Below are positions 23,279-34,532 of a stretch of 64,000 bases of DNA, piece by piece. Source of the stretch: Rhyacophila brunnea. Taxonomy: Eukaryota; Arthropoda; Insecta; Trichoptera; Rhyacophilidae. The position numbers and the translations under genes were made by a program. The stretch is taken from contig JAGYXB010001020.1 of NCBI GenBank assembly GCA_022495005.1, positions 248,001-312,000 on the forward strand, given 5' to 3'. The notes under the pieces were generated by a model. That model saw only the letters and a list, made by a program, of their open reading frames with translations. It was not told the DNA's origin and ran no database searches. Positions within the stretch are counted from its first letter, which is position 1; each line of letters starts with the position of its first letter.

Positions 23279-25493
23279 TTATATACTGTGTATTAATTTT
23301 CAATATTCTTGAGAAATATTTCTGAGGCTGAGAAACAGAAGGTGGCAAGTCACAATAGTGAAATGTAAATACGAATGTTAAAATATAAAAAATGCGACAT
23401 AAAATGACGTTTTTTTTATTTCAGTACAAAAACTTTATTTTTTTAATTTTTTTTAAATGTTACATATCAAAATTAGTGTATTTTTAATATAAAATAGGAT
23501 TAAATGCAAAATAAGAAGTGGACTTACTTCACTCTGCTACTAAAAATGTTGCCAGCCAAATGAAAAACTTTAATAGCACAATGAAGTAAGTCCAAACTTA
23601 AATAGCAAAATGAAGTAAGTCCAACATTTTTCATATATTGAGTCGACATGATTGTCACAATTTAGAAGCTTAATGCGATAAGTCACTCTGCTGCATTCTG
23701 CTTCTACAGGGTAGAGGACTTACTGCACAAATATATGATTTTTTTTTAAAAGTACAACATTTTTGGACTTGTTGCAATCTGCTTCTCGTAGATATTAACC
23801 TCGTTTAAAAATTGGCACCAAAACACCATTTTCGAAAAAAGTGGACTTACTGCCATCTGCTTCTGATCCCTAGATTTAGTCATTTAACCTCTTATATAAT
23901 ATAAGTAACATAAAACCATTTATAATATAAGTAACATAATTTATTAGTAACTAAGAACCCAGTTCTTCTTTTTCGTAACCTTAAGCCCTCAATTACTTTA
24001 CCTATAGAACTATTATATTACCTAAACATAATAATATATAGATGGTAGATTACAATCTATTAGTTTTAATATGATTCGGATAATACAAGTAGACTCAATT
24101 TCCTTTTACCTACTTATAAATAATGTCATAGTGTCAGAGCAAAGGGATAATCCAAAAAAGGAAAATAAATATATTTATCAATTGAAATGAGATCAAACAC
24201 GTGTGTTATTACTTTCGAACCAAATAAGTGTGTACGTTGGTGTATATTAACTTTTCACAAATAGGTCACGAAATAAAATTGGAAAAAATCACGCATATAG
24301 CGATGTCTTTTTGGCTAGCCAAAAAATGCAATCGCATTCGATTTATTGGATTATGGGCCAAAAATAACCTTCGATGAATCAGCGAAAAAATGGCATAGCG
24401 AATGATTGCGAAAATAAAAATTGCAGTTTTCCACCCCTCCTGCAAACCAGCGGCAGTATTCAGCAAACCACGATGCACTGCCTACAACCGGTTTACATCG
24501 GCTACGTTTGTCAAAGTATGGAAATATTATTTTCAAATGTAGATTTTGTATTGAATAAATATGCTCAATACTTCATTGAAATTTTATATTTTATTTGTAG
24601 TTATAATAAAAAAAAATATACTTTTATCGGCTTCATATTTTGTCAAGATATTTCAGATACTTTTTATAGCAGATTCTTGAAATAATATACCGTATGAGTT
24701 GTTCCATCCTCTACATTATAATTATTTATGATTTTTTTAACCTTTAACATTAGCTCAGAAATTATTCCGTCATTTCACCATAATAGTTGAAACTGAATAA
24801 TTCCCATCATGTAATAACATATATTATTATTGAATTTTAGCTTTCTATTTTTCAATACCTTTTATAAAATTATTTTTATCTCACAAATCACGAATTACTC
24901 CGCTATAGAAATGCAAGAAATGATGTTATTGTTAGAGTTTTGACACACACCACTCTGATTGCATATAAATTATTAATAATCGAGATAGAACAGATCAATA
25001 AAATCAATATTTTCAATTCCACAAAAATGTGGCTTGGCTGAGAAAACTACATTTAAAGTATTATTGAATATTGTAAACTCAACGATTTGGTGCGTGTTAA
25101 TTAATTTAAGCATTATAAGGAATCATCTTTATAATCAAACTATCGACTGTACTATTTATTGCTCCCGGCTTCTTTTAAACTTTTTAGTACCTACCTATTT
25201 TTTTTGTTTCCACGTATTTCTACTGAACATGACAAGTTGGCTAATCTAGTGAGTTTTGGGACAACATTGTGGACGTTTAATTCTCTTCTGAATACCAATA
25301 TGTATTCAACAATAATAATTATCCATTCAACAAGTAAAATATCTAATCGATTAATATTGCACCAGTCAACGTATGTGCCATCTTATCCATTTTTATTTAT
25401 ATGATCTTTCCGCATAATACCCAACATACGCTTTCCAGCGACACGTTGTGTTTGTCAACTAATTATCAATACAATCAATAATTATACAATATT
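23279..25493. other. stretch without a gene, with a repeated-motif cluster
   Basis: No gene seen. The segment 23515-23875 is annotated separately. At 24290-24500 a less AT-rich patch has overlapping short frames on both strands and no motif. Confidence 0.4.
23515..23875. repeat. cluster of a degenerate 20-24 bp motif in both orientations
   Basis: The motif GTGGACTTACTNC-NTCTGCTTCT recurs: near 23519 (TTCACTCTGCTACT), 23685 (CACTCTGCTGCATTCTGC), 23713 (AGGACTTACTGC), 23774 (GGACTTGTTGCAATCTGC) and 23848 (GTGGACTTACTGCCATCTGC). Two complementary copies (AATGAAGTAAGTCCAA) lie at about 23580-23625. Such mixed-orientation repeats are typical of subterminal regions of DNA transposons, but no ends were found. 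Confidence 0.55.
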
Positions 25494-25632
25494 TGGCCGC
25501 TCTCGTGGTGCAGTGTGCAAGTTTTGGGTTCGATTACCAGTGAGGTCAAAATATATTTACATAATGTGATTTGTAAATTCCTCAAGCCTGGGAGTTTTAC
25601 CACTATTATTGGGCTTCGAGGCCTGTTGTGGT
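25494..25632 (+). mobile_element. SINE family S2, copy 1
   Basis: Begins GGCCGCTCTCGTGGTGCAGT with a B-box-like GGGTTCGATTACC, then AGGTCAAAATATATTTACAT, CAAGCCTGGGAGTTTT, and TATTATTGGGCTTCGAGGCC. The same order appears on the minus strand at 50721-50919. It is distinct from S1 after the head. Confidence 0.65.
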
Positions 25633-25784
25633 GTTTAATGAAACAAATAGGTAATAATAAAAAAAAATACGATTCAACGCGATTACGTAATTATTATAAA
25701 TACGAACTCTATATTTTGCTTATACGACAACAGGCTATGTAGCTCAATTTAGAACTATGGGGACGTGAATAAGGACGAGGGTTA

Positions 25785-25995
25785 GTGAGGTTATAATGAT
25801 AAGACTTAGATAGGATGCGTGTGACTATGAAAAATAACCACTTTATTCTCCCACATAAAACAATACAAATAGTATGACAAAACAAGGTTAATACTAAATA
25901 CTACAGCTTGTAGATAAGAAAATACTACGGCAAAAAATACTGAGAATAAAAATGCTGATATAAATTCTTGGATATTACCAAATGAAGTGATTGTA
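25785..25995 (+). repeat. unassigned dispersed repeat Y, copy 1
   Basis: Resembles 31855-32125 in the same orientation: GAAAAATAACCACTTTATT here and GAAAAATAATCACTTTATT there, and further on ATGCTGATATAAATTCTTG against ATGCTGATTAATTCTTGAT. The middle is poorly conserved. Class unknown. Confidence 0.4.
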
Positions 25996-28517
25996 TTGAA
26001 TTGCTCATAATGAGTGATTTGTAAATATATATGAGTGCATTATTTATTGACAGAAAAAATTGCTGGTGTGTTACTATTAATAAGCAATGACAAAAAAATG
26101 CTTGTTTGATTTTTAGTTGCTTGGTCAGGTATGTGTACATGAGTATTGATATGTTTTGTTTCGTAATTGATTAATTTAATTGAAAGTCTAATTACAAAAA
26201 CGACAATTCCACAATTCAATATTTTCGGGAAACAACGTTTTCATGTATCAAGCTTCAATTATATGTTTACACATGAGATTATTTTTCCGTTGTATTCTAT
26301 GTCGAAATTAGAACCAAATGGCAATTTGTTTCAGCCGATAAACTCTTAAATGTAATAAATATAGGCAAAATAAAATTGGACGTAGCGCTACTTGTACCTC
26401 ACTTTTTAATTTATTCCGCATAAGGCACATATTTTCGTGGCACTGTTATGAGTTTACCAGATGCTACAGCATAGGAGACGCCCTTTTCAATATTGAACGT
26501 TCCCTTATTGGTTGACTTAAACGCGCGCGAAATCAACCAAGCTTTAAATAATATGAAACACGGGCTTGACGCTTTTTGTCGATCGAGACTTAAAATATTT
26601 TTTTCATAGGGTTATGTCGCGTTTTGGAATTTATAGATCAACACATATTGTGTAAAATTATACAAAGAATAAGTGCGTAATTTTTATCGATTTTGACAAA
26701 ATGTGGACTTATCGCTTTTTGGAATTAGACGCCTCAATTATCATTGTGACTAAATAATTAAGTAGATTATGCTAAGTCATGGTGGTAGGATGTCTAATTC
26801 TGACAGAACAATGTAAATAATTAAACCGCAGAGTTCAGATAAACACTCACGTTCATTTTTTTTTTTTAATATATATTCAAAAGGCAGAATCCAACCGAAA
26901 TACGGACCTAGAAGTCCCTCATGAGAAGCCAGTACTTTAAACATTAAGCTACAAGAATCTGTAATAGAATGTTTCGTCTTCTAAATGAAGTTTAGTTAAC
27001 AATATTGTTTTCCTCAGTAGCTTTTACTGCAGCTCCGCACCTCATAATTATAATAATTATCAACCACAATCACTAGACGGTATTAGTTAACTGATTTTAA
27101 TGTGAATCCAATTAAATATTTTTTATAACTATCAATGTTCTATCTAAAGTTATTTTGCCCATGTATACGTACATATTTATAAAAAAAATGTGCGAACAAA
27201 TATTTCCGCATACATTTTTATAGCACGGGTTAACCAGGCTACTAGAAGTATCTGAAATTAGTACTTAACTTTTTTATCTTAGTAATATACTTTATTGGAT
27301 TCAATTAATCGACAATTATAAAATCGGGTATTTAACATTTTATCATAGTGTGGCGTCTGAAACAAGAGTATCGTTATATTGGCTACATACCCAATATATA
27401 GGTTGAATACTGGGTAGAGATTTAATATATTTGCGATATATTCCCATGGATAAGGGTCAAGGGGAGAATATCTAGATCCCTTTAATAACAGATGTGCTAC
27501 AAAAACATCATAAACTATCGATTTTATGAAGTGAACATTACAATTATTCATGTTACCACATCTTAAACATTGTCAGAATATAACTAATAATAAGTTTACA
27601 CAAAACATCTTTATCTTGTCTGATCTGTACTTAATTTAAAGGATTCCCTTATTCATTTATATAAAAAAACATCCCTTCCTATTATTTCACAATATAAAAT
27701 GATACGGTGTGAATTCGGGCAAACATAAATTTATTTATTGATTAATTTCTTATATCTAATAATATTTTATAGCAACATACATTATGTAGAAAGATGCGTG
27801 CGTTTTTTGACATTAGTAAAATATAGCTAGGTACGAGTACATACTTTCTTGACTTAGTAATTTAACGAGTACATTTATCTACGCAGTTCTGATATATTTT
27901 GTTACATCTTTTCTGTAAAATATTTACAGGTTAGTTAATTTTATGATCTGCATATACAATGGAAAATTTATAGGCAACATTGACTAGGGTGTTTTACATT
28001 ATATGCACCGTGAATTTAACTTGCTAATTCAAATTATCCTTATCGCGTCGAAGTTTCTCAGATTTTCTGTAAATAGGTAACTTAGTAAACTATATCAAAC
28101 CATTGAATAATTTCACCCTACTGGTAAAATATGGATATATATAAGAAAGTTTGCGAAATAAAAAGAGCCTAGTTGTAAAGCAGTACTAAGTATATCAAAA
28201 TCCACTATAAAGTATCTCATGTAATAATAGAATAACGTGGTATGATCATTTAATGAACTATGTATATGAGCTATAAATATATATTTATAAATATATGAAC
28301 TAATAATACCATACTTCTTATTTACTGATAAACTATTATTAAATAATATGATGCAATGTTCAAGAAAGTACAAATAAAATTTCACGTTTCGTAGGATAGA
28401 AACTCAAAAGGTATTTACTATATTATTTTATTACTGATACTCTAATAGGTCGGCAACCTTTTCAACATGAAAGCAGAATATAATATTAAGAAATTGGCAA
28501 AAATACAATATACAATA

Positions 28518-28518
28518 T

Positions 28519-28551
<33 letters not shown>

Positions 28552-28552
28552 T
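28518..28552. repeat. AT dinucleotide microsatellite
   Basis: Interrupted run of AT units. Confidence 0.8.
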
Positions 28553-28633
28553 TGACCGATTAAAGTCTATGATAATAATTGCGTATGTATTTACAATGCG
28601 TTTCCATTTGAAAACAATATCTTAGAATAAATG

Positions 28634-28876
28634 TATCGCTATATTTCAAAATCAGCCAAGTCCACCTTTAGGTATTTTTGACTGTTTTGTGAATTGCTGA
28701 AGAACTACTGCTTTCTAACATTTCTGTATTATCAAAATGTGGAATTTATTAATTTTAAATATTCTCTACTCGAAATAATATAAACTTTCAGCCTTGTGAC
28801 TGTGTATTTGAGAAAAAAAACTGTTTTTCTCCTATTCATCTATTATGGACTTGGCTGATTTTGAAATGTAGCGACA
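28634..28876. mobile_element. 243-bp TIR element (MITE)
   Basis: Left arm TATCGCTATATTTCAAAATC-AGCCAAGTCCA and right arm (complement) TGTCGCTACATTTCAAAATC-AGCCAAGTCCA match at 29 of 31 positions. There is no coding capacity. The target duplication is not clear. Confidence 0.75.
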
Positions 28877-29473
28877 CAAATATATATTTCAAAAAAAAAT
28901 GGTACAGGTTGAGACACAAACACTGCCAATGTGGCTACCAATTTGGCCACCTTCAGCATACTTTATCACGATGCAATAATTAAATAAACTAAGCATCCGA
29001 ATTTTTATCAAATTACCCACAGTTCTGATATTTATTCAAAATATTTTTTCAAATGTGTATATTTCAGAGGCATTGCGAATTATGCACAAGAAATTGAGAC
29101 TATTAGTTTCGAAGTCAGTTATCTCCAGATTTACTTTTTTATATTTTGCTTGATTCTGATTCTGTAACCGCTTGCCCATCGTGTTATATTCAAGCCGAAG
29201 GATGATTTCAATGTCATTTATATTCATCAGCCGTCAGTTTTTATATTTTACAACTTTAAACATGATTTGTATTAATTTTAATTACACTGAAGATATTTTA
29301 TTTTGCTATTTGCTTTTTCTTACTATTTAGTAATATGCAATTCTGTGTGTTCTAAATGTACTTAACGGGTTTTTCCGATGATTTCAAAATAAGAAAATAT
29401 GGAAGTTACCGCATTTGAAACTAATAGCATCAATTATTAGTATAAAGAAAGAATAATTTAACTCTTTACATAT
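28877..29473. other. AT-rich stretch without a gene
   Basis: The 63-codon minus frame at 29036-29227 has no motif. Nothing else was seen. Confidence 0.45.
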
Positions 29474-29785
29474 TTATTTAAATAATATATTCTTCTTCTT
29501 CCACCCGGTCACGTCCCAACATTGGGGCATAGGGCAAGCACAAGTTGGCGCCACTTCCCTCGGTACATCGCCAACTCTTGCGCCTCCCGCCATGTCAGAT
29601 CTGCAGCACGTAGGTCGCTTTTGTAGCACCGCTGCAGGGTGAGGGAGGGCTGGCCACGGCGACGGAACCCTTGAGGCTGTGCCACAAGGGTACGAAGTGC
29701 CGCACTCTTTGGCGGCATCCGGAATACGTATCCTAGCCACGTGAACCATCTCTTTGTGATAACTTCAATCACCGAAAGCTGTTAT
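29474..29785 (-). pseudogene. non-LTR reverse transcriptase, C-terminal fragment (family L3)
   Basis: The minus frame reads VIEVITKRWFTWLGYVFRMP, then LTLQRCYKSDLRAADLTWRE and WRQLVLALCPNVGT before a stop. The TWLG-x-V-x-RMP block follows the thumb of many non-LTR RTs (the relic at 45.9 kb still has the preceding LLYGCET and CLRQILGIRWYD blocks). The copy starts abruptly at about 29785, so it is 5'-truncated. The RT catalytic part is absent. The LINE clade cannot be fixed from this piece. Confidence 0.7.
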
Positions 29786-30060
29786 ATAATATATTATATT
29801 CTAATGTATATCAGTAGGTAGGTATGTTTATAATTAACCGAACGTGTTGGTTTTAGATCTAAGTCATTTTATAACATGGTTAAACAGAAATTCATAATGC
29901 TGCAAACTTTATCACAGAACAACATCCGCTTTCTAATTAGTTGTACATACCATCTAGTTCCTTAAATTAGTAAGAATGGCCATATAAAGATAATACTACT
30001 ATGACATTATATATTTTTTATATTATAATACGTATCTCAAAAATAAAAATGAATTAATCA
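29786..30060. other. AT-rich stretch without a gene
   Basis: Nothing recognised. Confidence 0.5.
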
Positions 30061-30390
30061 CCTGCCACAGGCCGAGTCATACCTGGGTCTTTTGACCCTC
30101 TGCCCCATCCGGTATGAGGCCAGATAGTAGTAAGCAAACCTGCAAGGGTATAGAAGGGGTTAAGTCGTTGTTTGCGTCCTGCAAACAGCGGCGCACGGTG
30201 CAGTAGCACAGGCGCTGGCTGCCCGCCGCACAATGGGAGCGGTTAATGGGACGCGATACGCCGGACAAAGAAACGTCACGGCAAATATTTGCCCGGTCGA
30301 GATGCGTGCTCCGGGCCTGTGCCCGTGTGACGTCATCGGGAAACTCAGAATCGAACTACTCAGTACTCGGTTAATTAGGAAATATTCGCA
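30061..30390. other. GC-rich, CpG-containing island
   Basis: The most GC-rich segment of the window, sharply bounded by AT-rich DNA. It contains a perfect CRE-type palindrome TGACGTCA at 30328-30335. Short minus frames (30077-30268 and the end of 30160-30501) overlap and have the skewed composition expected from random GC-rich sequence, with no domain. Candidates are a promoter or first untranslated exon, or inserted GC-rich repeat DNA. Confidence 0.35.
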
Positions 30391-32235
30391 TTTCTCTGTA
30401 CATTGTTTTTGAATTTTCATAAATATATAAGACGATTTAGAATAATTATCTTGAGAATTCTTTATACGATATATGGCTTCCAGCGCATCTCTTCTATACA
30501 CAAGACTGCTATCGGCCTCTACAGCAGATATCTAGGGTATGAGAGTATCGAAATATTAGCACTTATTGTAACAACTACAATAAGTTAGCCGTCTGAACTG
30601 TCAAAACTGTCTATCTCACTCTAAAATGTATTACAGCCAAGATAGGTGCTCGTAAAACATAGCACTTATTATAACAATTACAATTACCTTATTGTAATAA
30701 TTACAATACGTATACTTGGATACTTTTCTACCCTAAATAGTGGCCGAAAGCAGTCTTAGATGCGCAGGAAGCCATTAAATACCAGTTGGTACGAAAAATT
30801 GGGAGGCCAAGTTGAAATTCTCCCGAAAATGTACGGTACGTAACCAAGACATATCCTATAAGTATGGCGGGGAGGAGACTAGCAAGAAGACACAATCAGA
30901 GAAGAATAATTATATTATAATAATCTGTAAGTATGTATATGTTAAATATAATTCCATTCCTGTCGATTACATGGATTCATTTTGAGGATTTAAATAATTC
31001 ATCAATCTATCAGCCTCTTGAATACTAGTCGTTGACTAGGTTTTTACTGCGATTTTCTTTTGTTTGGAATAAACATACTTATTATAATTTTATTTTAAAA
31101 AATCCTAGATTTTCTTTTCATTCAACTGGTATAATGAAAACACATCTTTTGAGTACCAGTTGACACAACTGCCTTCTTTGAAAACGATGTTCAATATGAA
31201 TAGATTGGCAAAAGGATATATGGGATATTTTGACGAAGACCATTTATTTATTGGGTTAAATTGTTTAGAATGCCGTATTCAGCATCCCTAAAGTAAAAAT
31301 TAAGAGTTAAAGTATTCTGTCTTAAAGTTATAATCATTTTTGGCGAGGTAGTTAATTGATTAAAAATGTAAACATTCTATAAAATAAAAATTGCTCACTT
31401 ATTAAGTTGCAAAGTTGGCTCGTGATCTGAAACTTTTTGATAATATATAATGAATTTTCAATAAAATATTAGTGTATTCATAAATCCTTTCATGGTATTT
31501 TTTAATATGTAGAATTATTAAAAAGAATAATTTTATACAAAATATATTATAATATTTGAATTTAAACACCGTATTACGTATTACATAAAGTAGTATAATA
31601 ATATATAGTGTGTAAAATGATACGAGCGTTGAGGCATACACGTTTCAATGTTGCCTTCAATAAACTCAATACGTGATGTGTGTCGTATAAAATGCTTAAG
31701 AAAAGCTGAAGGCATTTACTAAAGTAGTTTACATCATTTTACTTTGTAAAAGACAAAATAAAACTGTCGAACAATTCGATCTCATTGTATTATATTGTTA
31801 GGTATTTATTATTATTTTCTTGTATAGCTGTACCGATAGCTTGATAAATCAATAAGTTATCAGGTATAAGGCCTTTCTCTTGGAGTTGATATTGCTATGA
31901 CAACGAAAAATAATCACTTTATTAGTATTTAGCCAATTCTTAATAACAATTTTATTATTATATTAAAGATAATATTGAAAGGAAATGTGGATGCAGAAAA
32001 TAATTATTAATGAGTAATGCGCATTATTTTGTTATTATTCATAAAACGAAGACGGTATATAGTATTAATTTTATTTATTTTTGATTTTTATGCTGATTAA
32101 TTCTTGATATAAAAGTAAATATAATAACTTTCAAAAAAATATGTTATCATATTGGGACTAAAAAAATATTGCGAACGAAGTGCCAATGCAATATGAATAT
32201 ATCAATAATTAATATTATCAAACAATAAAAAATAC
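30391..32235. other. AT-rich stretch without a gene
   Basis: Holds dispersed repeat Y copy 2 (31855-32125). Around 30560-30710, related tracts with CACTTATTGTAACAA and CACTTATTATAACAA repeat, but no element is definable. Confidence 0.4.
31855..32125 (+). repeat. unassigned dispersed repeat Y, copy 2
   Basis: See the copy at 25785-25995: shared GAAAAATAAYCACTTTATT and ATGCTGAT...TTCTTG blocks in the same order with a diverged middle. Confidence 0.4.
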
Positions 32236-32345
32236 TATTTATTTATTTAAAAAAAAGACACATTGAGCACATAACAAATTATTAATTCACAACATGTCAT
32301 TTAGAATAATAATTACAAGATAAAAAGAACTTTTTATGAACCACG
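32236..32345 (-). mobile_element. Jockey-like LINE, 3' end only
   Basis: TATTTATTTATTTAAAAA, then GAGCACATAACAAATTATTA and TCACAACATGTCATTTAG match the 3' ends of the LINEs at 39366, 54001 and 61183. Read on the minus strand it is the 3' untranslated end with a TAAATAAATA tail. Extreme 5' truncation is normal for LINE insertions. Confidence 0.6.
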
Positions 32346-32396
32346 TCTTTAAATTTTCTGTGAATCATATGACTTGTTTGACATATATTGATATAT

Positions 32397-32727
32397 ATTG
32401 ACATTTCATATTGATTTTCATAGTAACATACGTATATATTAATAATTTAGTTGCTAGGACCCCCTTAGCAATCAATAATAGTGTTTTACTTTTTACGATT
32501 TTTTTCCGAAATAACTTTCCATACAAAACAAAATTAACTGAAATTCAATTCTGCTTAAAGATGGCTAAAAGTATTAAAAAAATGCATTTTCATCGTGTTT
32601 TGATATAATCTAAAAGTTTCAAATGTCTAGCTAGTCGGGAAGTTAGTTAAAACAATATTTGTATTGGACAAAAATGAAAAAAAATGTACTGGACAAACAA
32701 GAATACGAGCTAATAAAAACGTAGTAA
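32397..32727 (+). repeat. unassigned dispersed repeat X, copy 2
   Basis: Same-orientation relative of 12424-12724. It has an extra duplicated stretch near the 3' part (TTGGACAAAAATG then TGGACAAACAAGAATACGAG), which may be a local duplication. The preceding sequence (ATATATTGATATATATTGAC) is a short tandem repeat at the junction. No coding frame. Confidence 0.7.
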
Positions 32728-33057
32728 TAATAAGAAGTACATGTTAATCAATTTAGTAGAGAAGAAACAAAATCAAAAATGTGTACCGAAATAATATCAA
32801 TAAAATAATAAATTAATATTCCAATCAAGAAGACACGCAATCTTTATAAGGCAGCTTTATAGATTATTTGTTAATAACCAATGAAAGGAGGGCAAAGTCG
32901 ATATTGTGGAGTAAAGTTGTTTAATAAAAAGTACCTACTTCTTCCCTATTCCATTATAAAAATGCATCATATTGCTTTCATTTACAAAAAGTAGTATTTT
33001 TTGCTTTCGAGTTGGTAGTTGTTGAGAATTATTACTGTTTGTATTTTTTTATTTTTC
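32728..33057. other. AT-rich stretch without a gene
   Basis: Nothing recognised. Confidence 0.5.
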
Positions 33058-33210
33058 GCGATTTCGTCCTTCGGGATTCCAGCATTCGGGATTTCGGCAT
33101 TCAGGATTTCAGCCTTCGGGATTTTGGCTTTCGAGATTCAGGCCATCCGGGATTTCGGCCATTCGGATTTCAGCATTCGGGATTTCGGCCTTCGGGATTT
33201 CGTCCGGCAC
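33058..33210 (+). repeat. 15-bp minisatellite, about 10 units
   Basis: Tandem units with consensus GGGATTTCGGCATTC, 14-16 bp long and diverged at the CGGC/CAGC position. Open frames on both strands through it (33012-33218, 33019-33405 and 33109-33357) simply reflect a stop-free 15-bp unit and give periodic peptides such as RDFGIQDFSLRDFG. They are not evidence of a gene. Confidence 0.85.
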
Positions 33211-34215
33211 CCGCTTAGCACTGTAAACGGAATTCTTACTTTGGTTAAAATTTTGTTTAACACTAATGAAATAGCAATAGAATATCAAAAAAGTAAGGTT
33301 ATGTTGAGTGAACTTTGTAGAAGTAGACCCAGAGTTATCACATTTGACCGACATCATATTGATACATGGTTTTATATTGGATTAGTGAATGTTTTTTTAA
33401 TTTAATGTGTCTGAGTTTACTTATTAAAGTAGGTAAAAAAAACCCCCGTTGATATTTAAAATACATGATAATTTTTTTTAAATTTTTCGTTTATAAAACG
33501 CTGAGAATTAATTTCGGTAACGACGTACCTACCTTAACAAAGTATCTACTTTATTTTAATTAAGCCGTTGAAACTATTATAAATTTGCTAAGGATTTTTC
33601 GTTGATTCCCCGTTGAAAGCGTATCTTTAAATATTAGCACAACGGTCAGCCTAACAAGCTTCAAGAAATATAAATAAATTACCTCTAGAAAAAAGCTCTA
33701 GGTGAAATACTACACCAAATTAAAATGTTCGTTTTTTAACGAAGCGATTATTTTAAGCGCCAAAAAATCTCACTTTCGCGCGCTTTATTTTATATTTATT
33801 ATGATTAAATTATCAATCATCTTGATCGTATTATGTGCGGCTAGGATAACAAACCCTGCAAAAATTATTATGTTACAAGAGTTGCTATTCATTTTGTCTT
33901 TGAGGTGTTGATTTTTCACTTAAACGAGTTGTAATCTAGTATATTATAAAAGTACTTACTAATATTTTCACATTTTTTAATGTCATTTTAAGGTCGGTTT
34001 CTAAGAAGCTTTGTTTAAGCTCAAATTTTATACTAACTTACACTTTCAAGTATTTTATAACTTTATAATAGAAATTCATTAAATCTATGTAACGTTTAAC
34101 TTTCAAATTTATTAATCTAGATTTTTGTGGATACAGATCGATTGTTGATATTATGACACGTGGTTGCTCCAATTAAGTGTCAGAATTTCAATCGTATAAT
34201 ATAAATAATAATTAA
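33211..34215. other. AT-rich stretch without a gene
   Basis: The 69-codon frame at 33702-33911 has no motif. Nothing else was seen. Confidence 0.45.
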
Positions 34216-34532
34216 GGTAATTATTCCGCAGAGGTAGACATAAGCTTTTATACTATTTTTTTTACAAAAACAGTTTATTCCATGTAGACAATCATAATAA
34301 ATACCTTTTTCTGTCGGCGCATCGGCTTTTCAATCCAATAATCGTTAATTAAAATTTTGAAACTTTCATACATTTTGATACACCATTATTACAAACTAAG
34401 ATTATATGAGGTAATATTAGGTTGGGGTAGGTTAAATTAGGTTAGGTTATATTAGATTAGGTTAGGTTAGATTTGGTTTGGTCTAAAAAGAAAGTTGTAA
34501 AATTTCATGTCCACCTCTGCGGCACATTTACC
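34216..34532. mobile_element. 317-bp TIR element with perfect 8-bp target duplication
   Basis: The left end GGTAATTATTCCGCAGAGGT and right end (complement) GGTAAATGTGCCGCAGAGGT continue as matching arms for about 30 bp. The octamer ATAATTAA flanks both sides exactly (34208-34215 and 34533-34540). Eight-base duplications are typical of hAT (and P-type) transposition. The tips are not the usual hAT CAG, so the superfamily is uncertain. There is no transposase. Confidence 0.8.
34417..34480 (+). repeat. degenerate TTAGG tract inside the MITE
   Basis: Several TTAGG units (GATTAGGTTAGGTTAGA) mixed with variants such as TTGGGG and TTAAATTAGG. It lies wholly within the element at 34216-34532. Confidence 0.65.

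Larger units (their letters stand above)
25633..28633. other. AT-rich stretch without a gene
   Basis: Contains the dispersed repeat Y copy at 25785-25995 and an AT microsatellite at 28518-28552. A less AT-rich patch at 26380-26640 has no frame or terminal repeat. No gene was seen. Confidence 0.4.

Noticed and set aside
33012..33405. Overlapping open frames of 68-128 codons through the minisatellite
   Set aside because: They exist because the 15-bp unit has no stop codon; the peptides are periodic and both strands are open.
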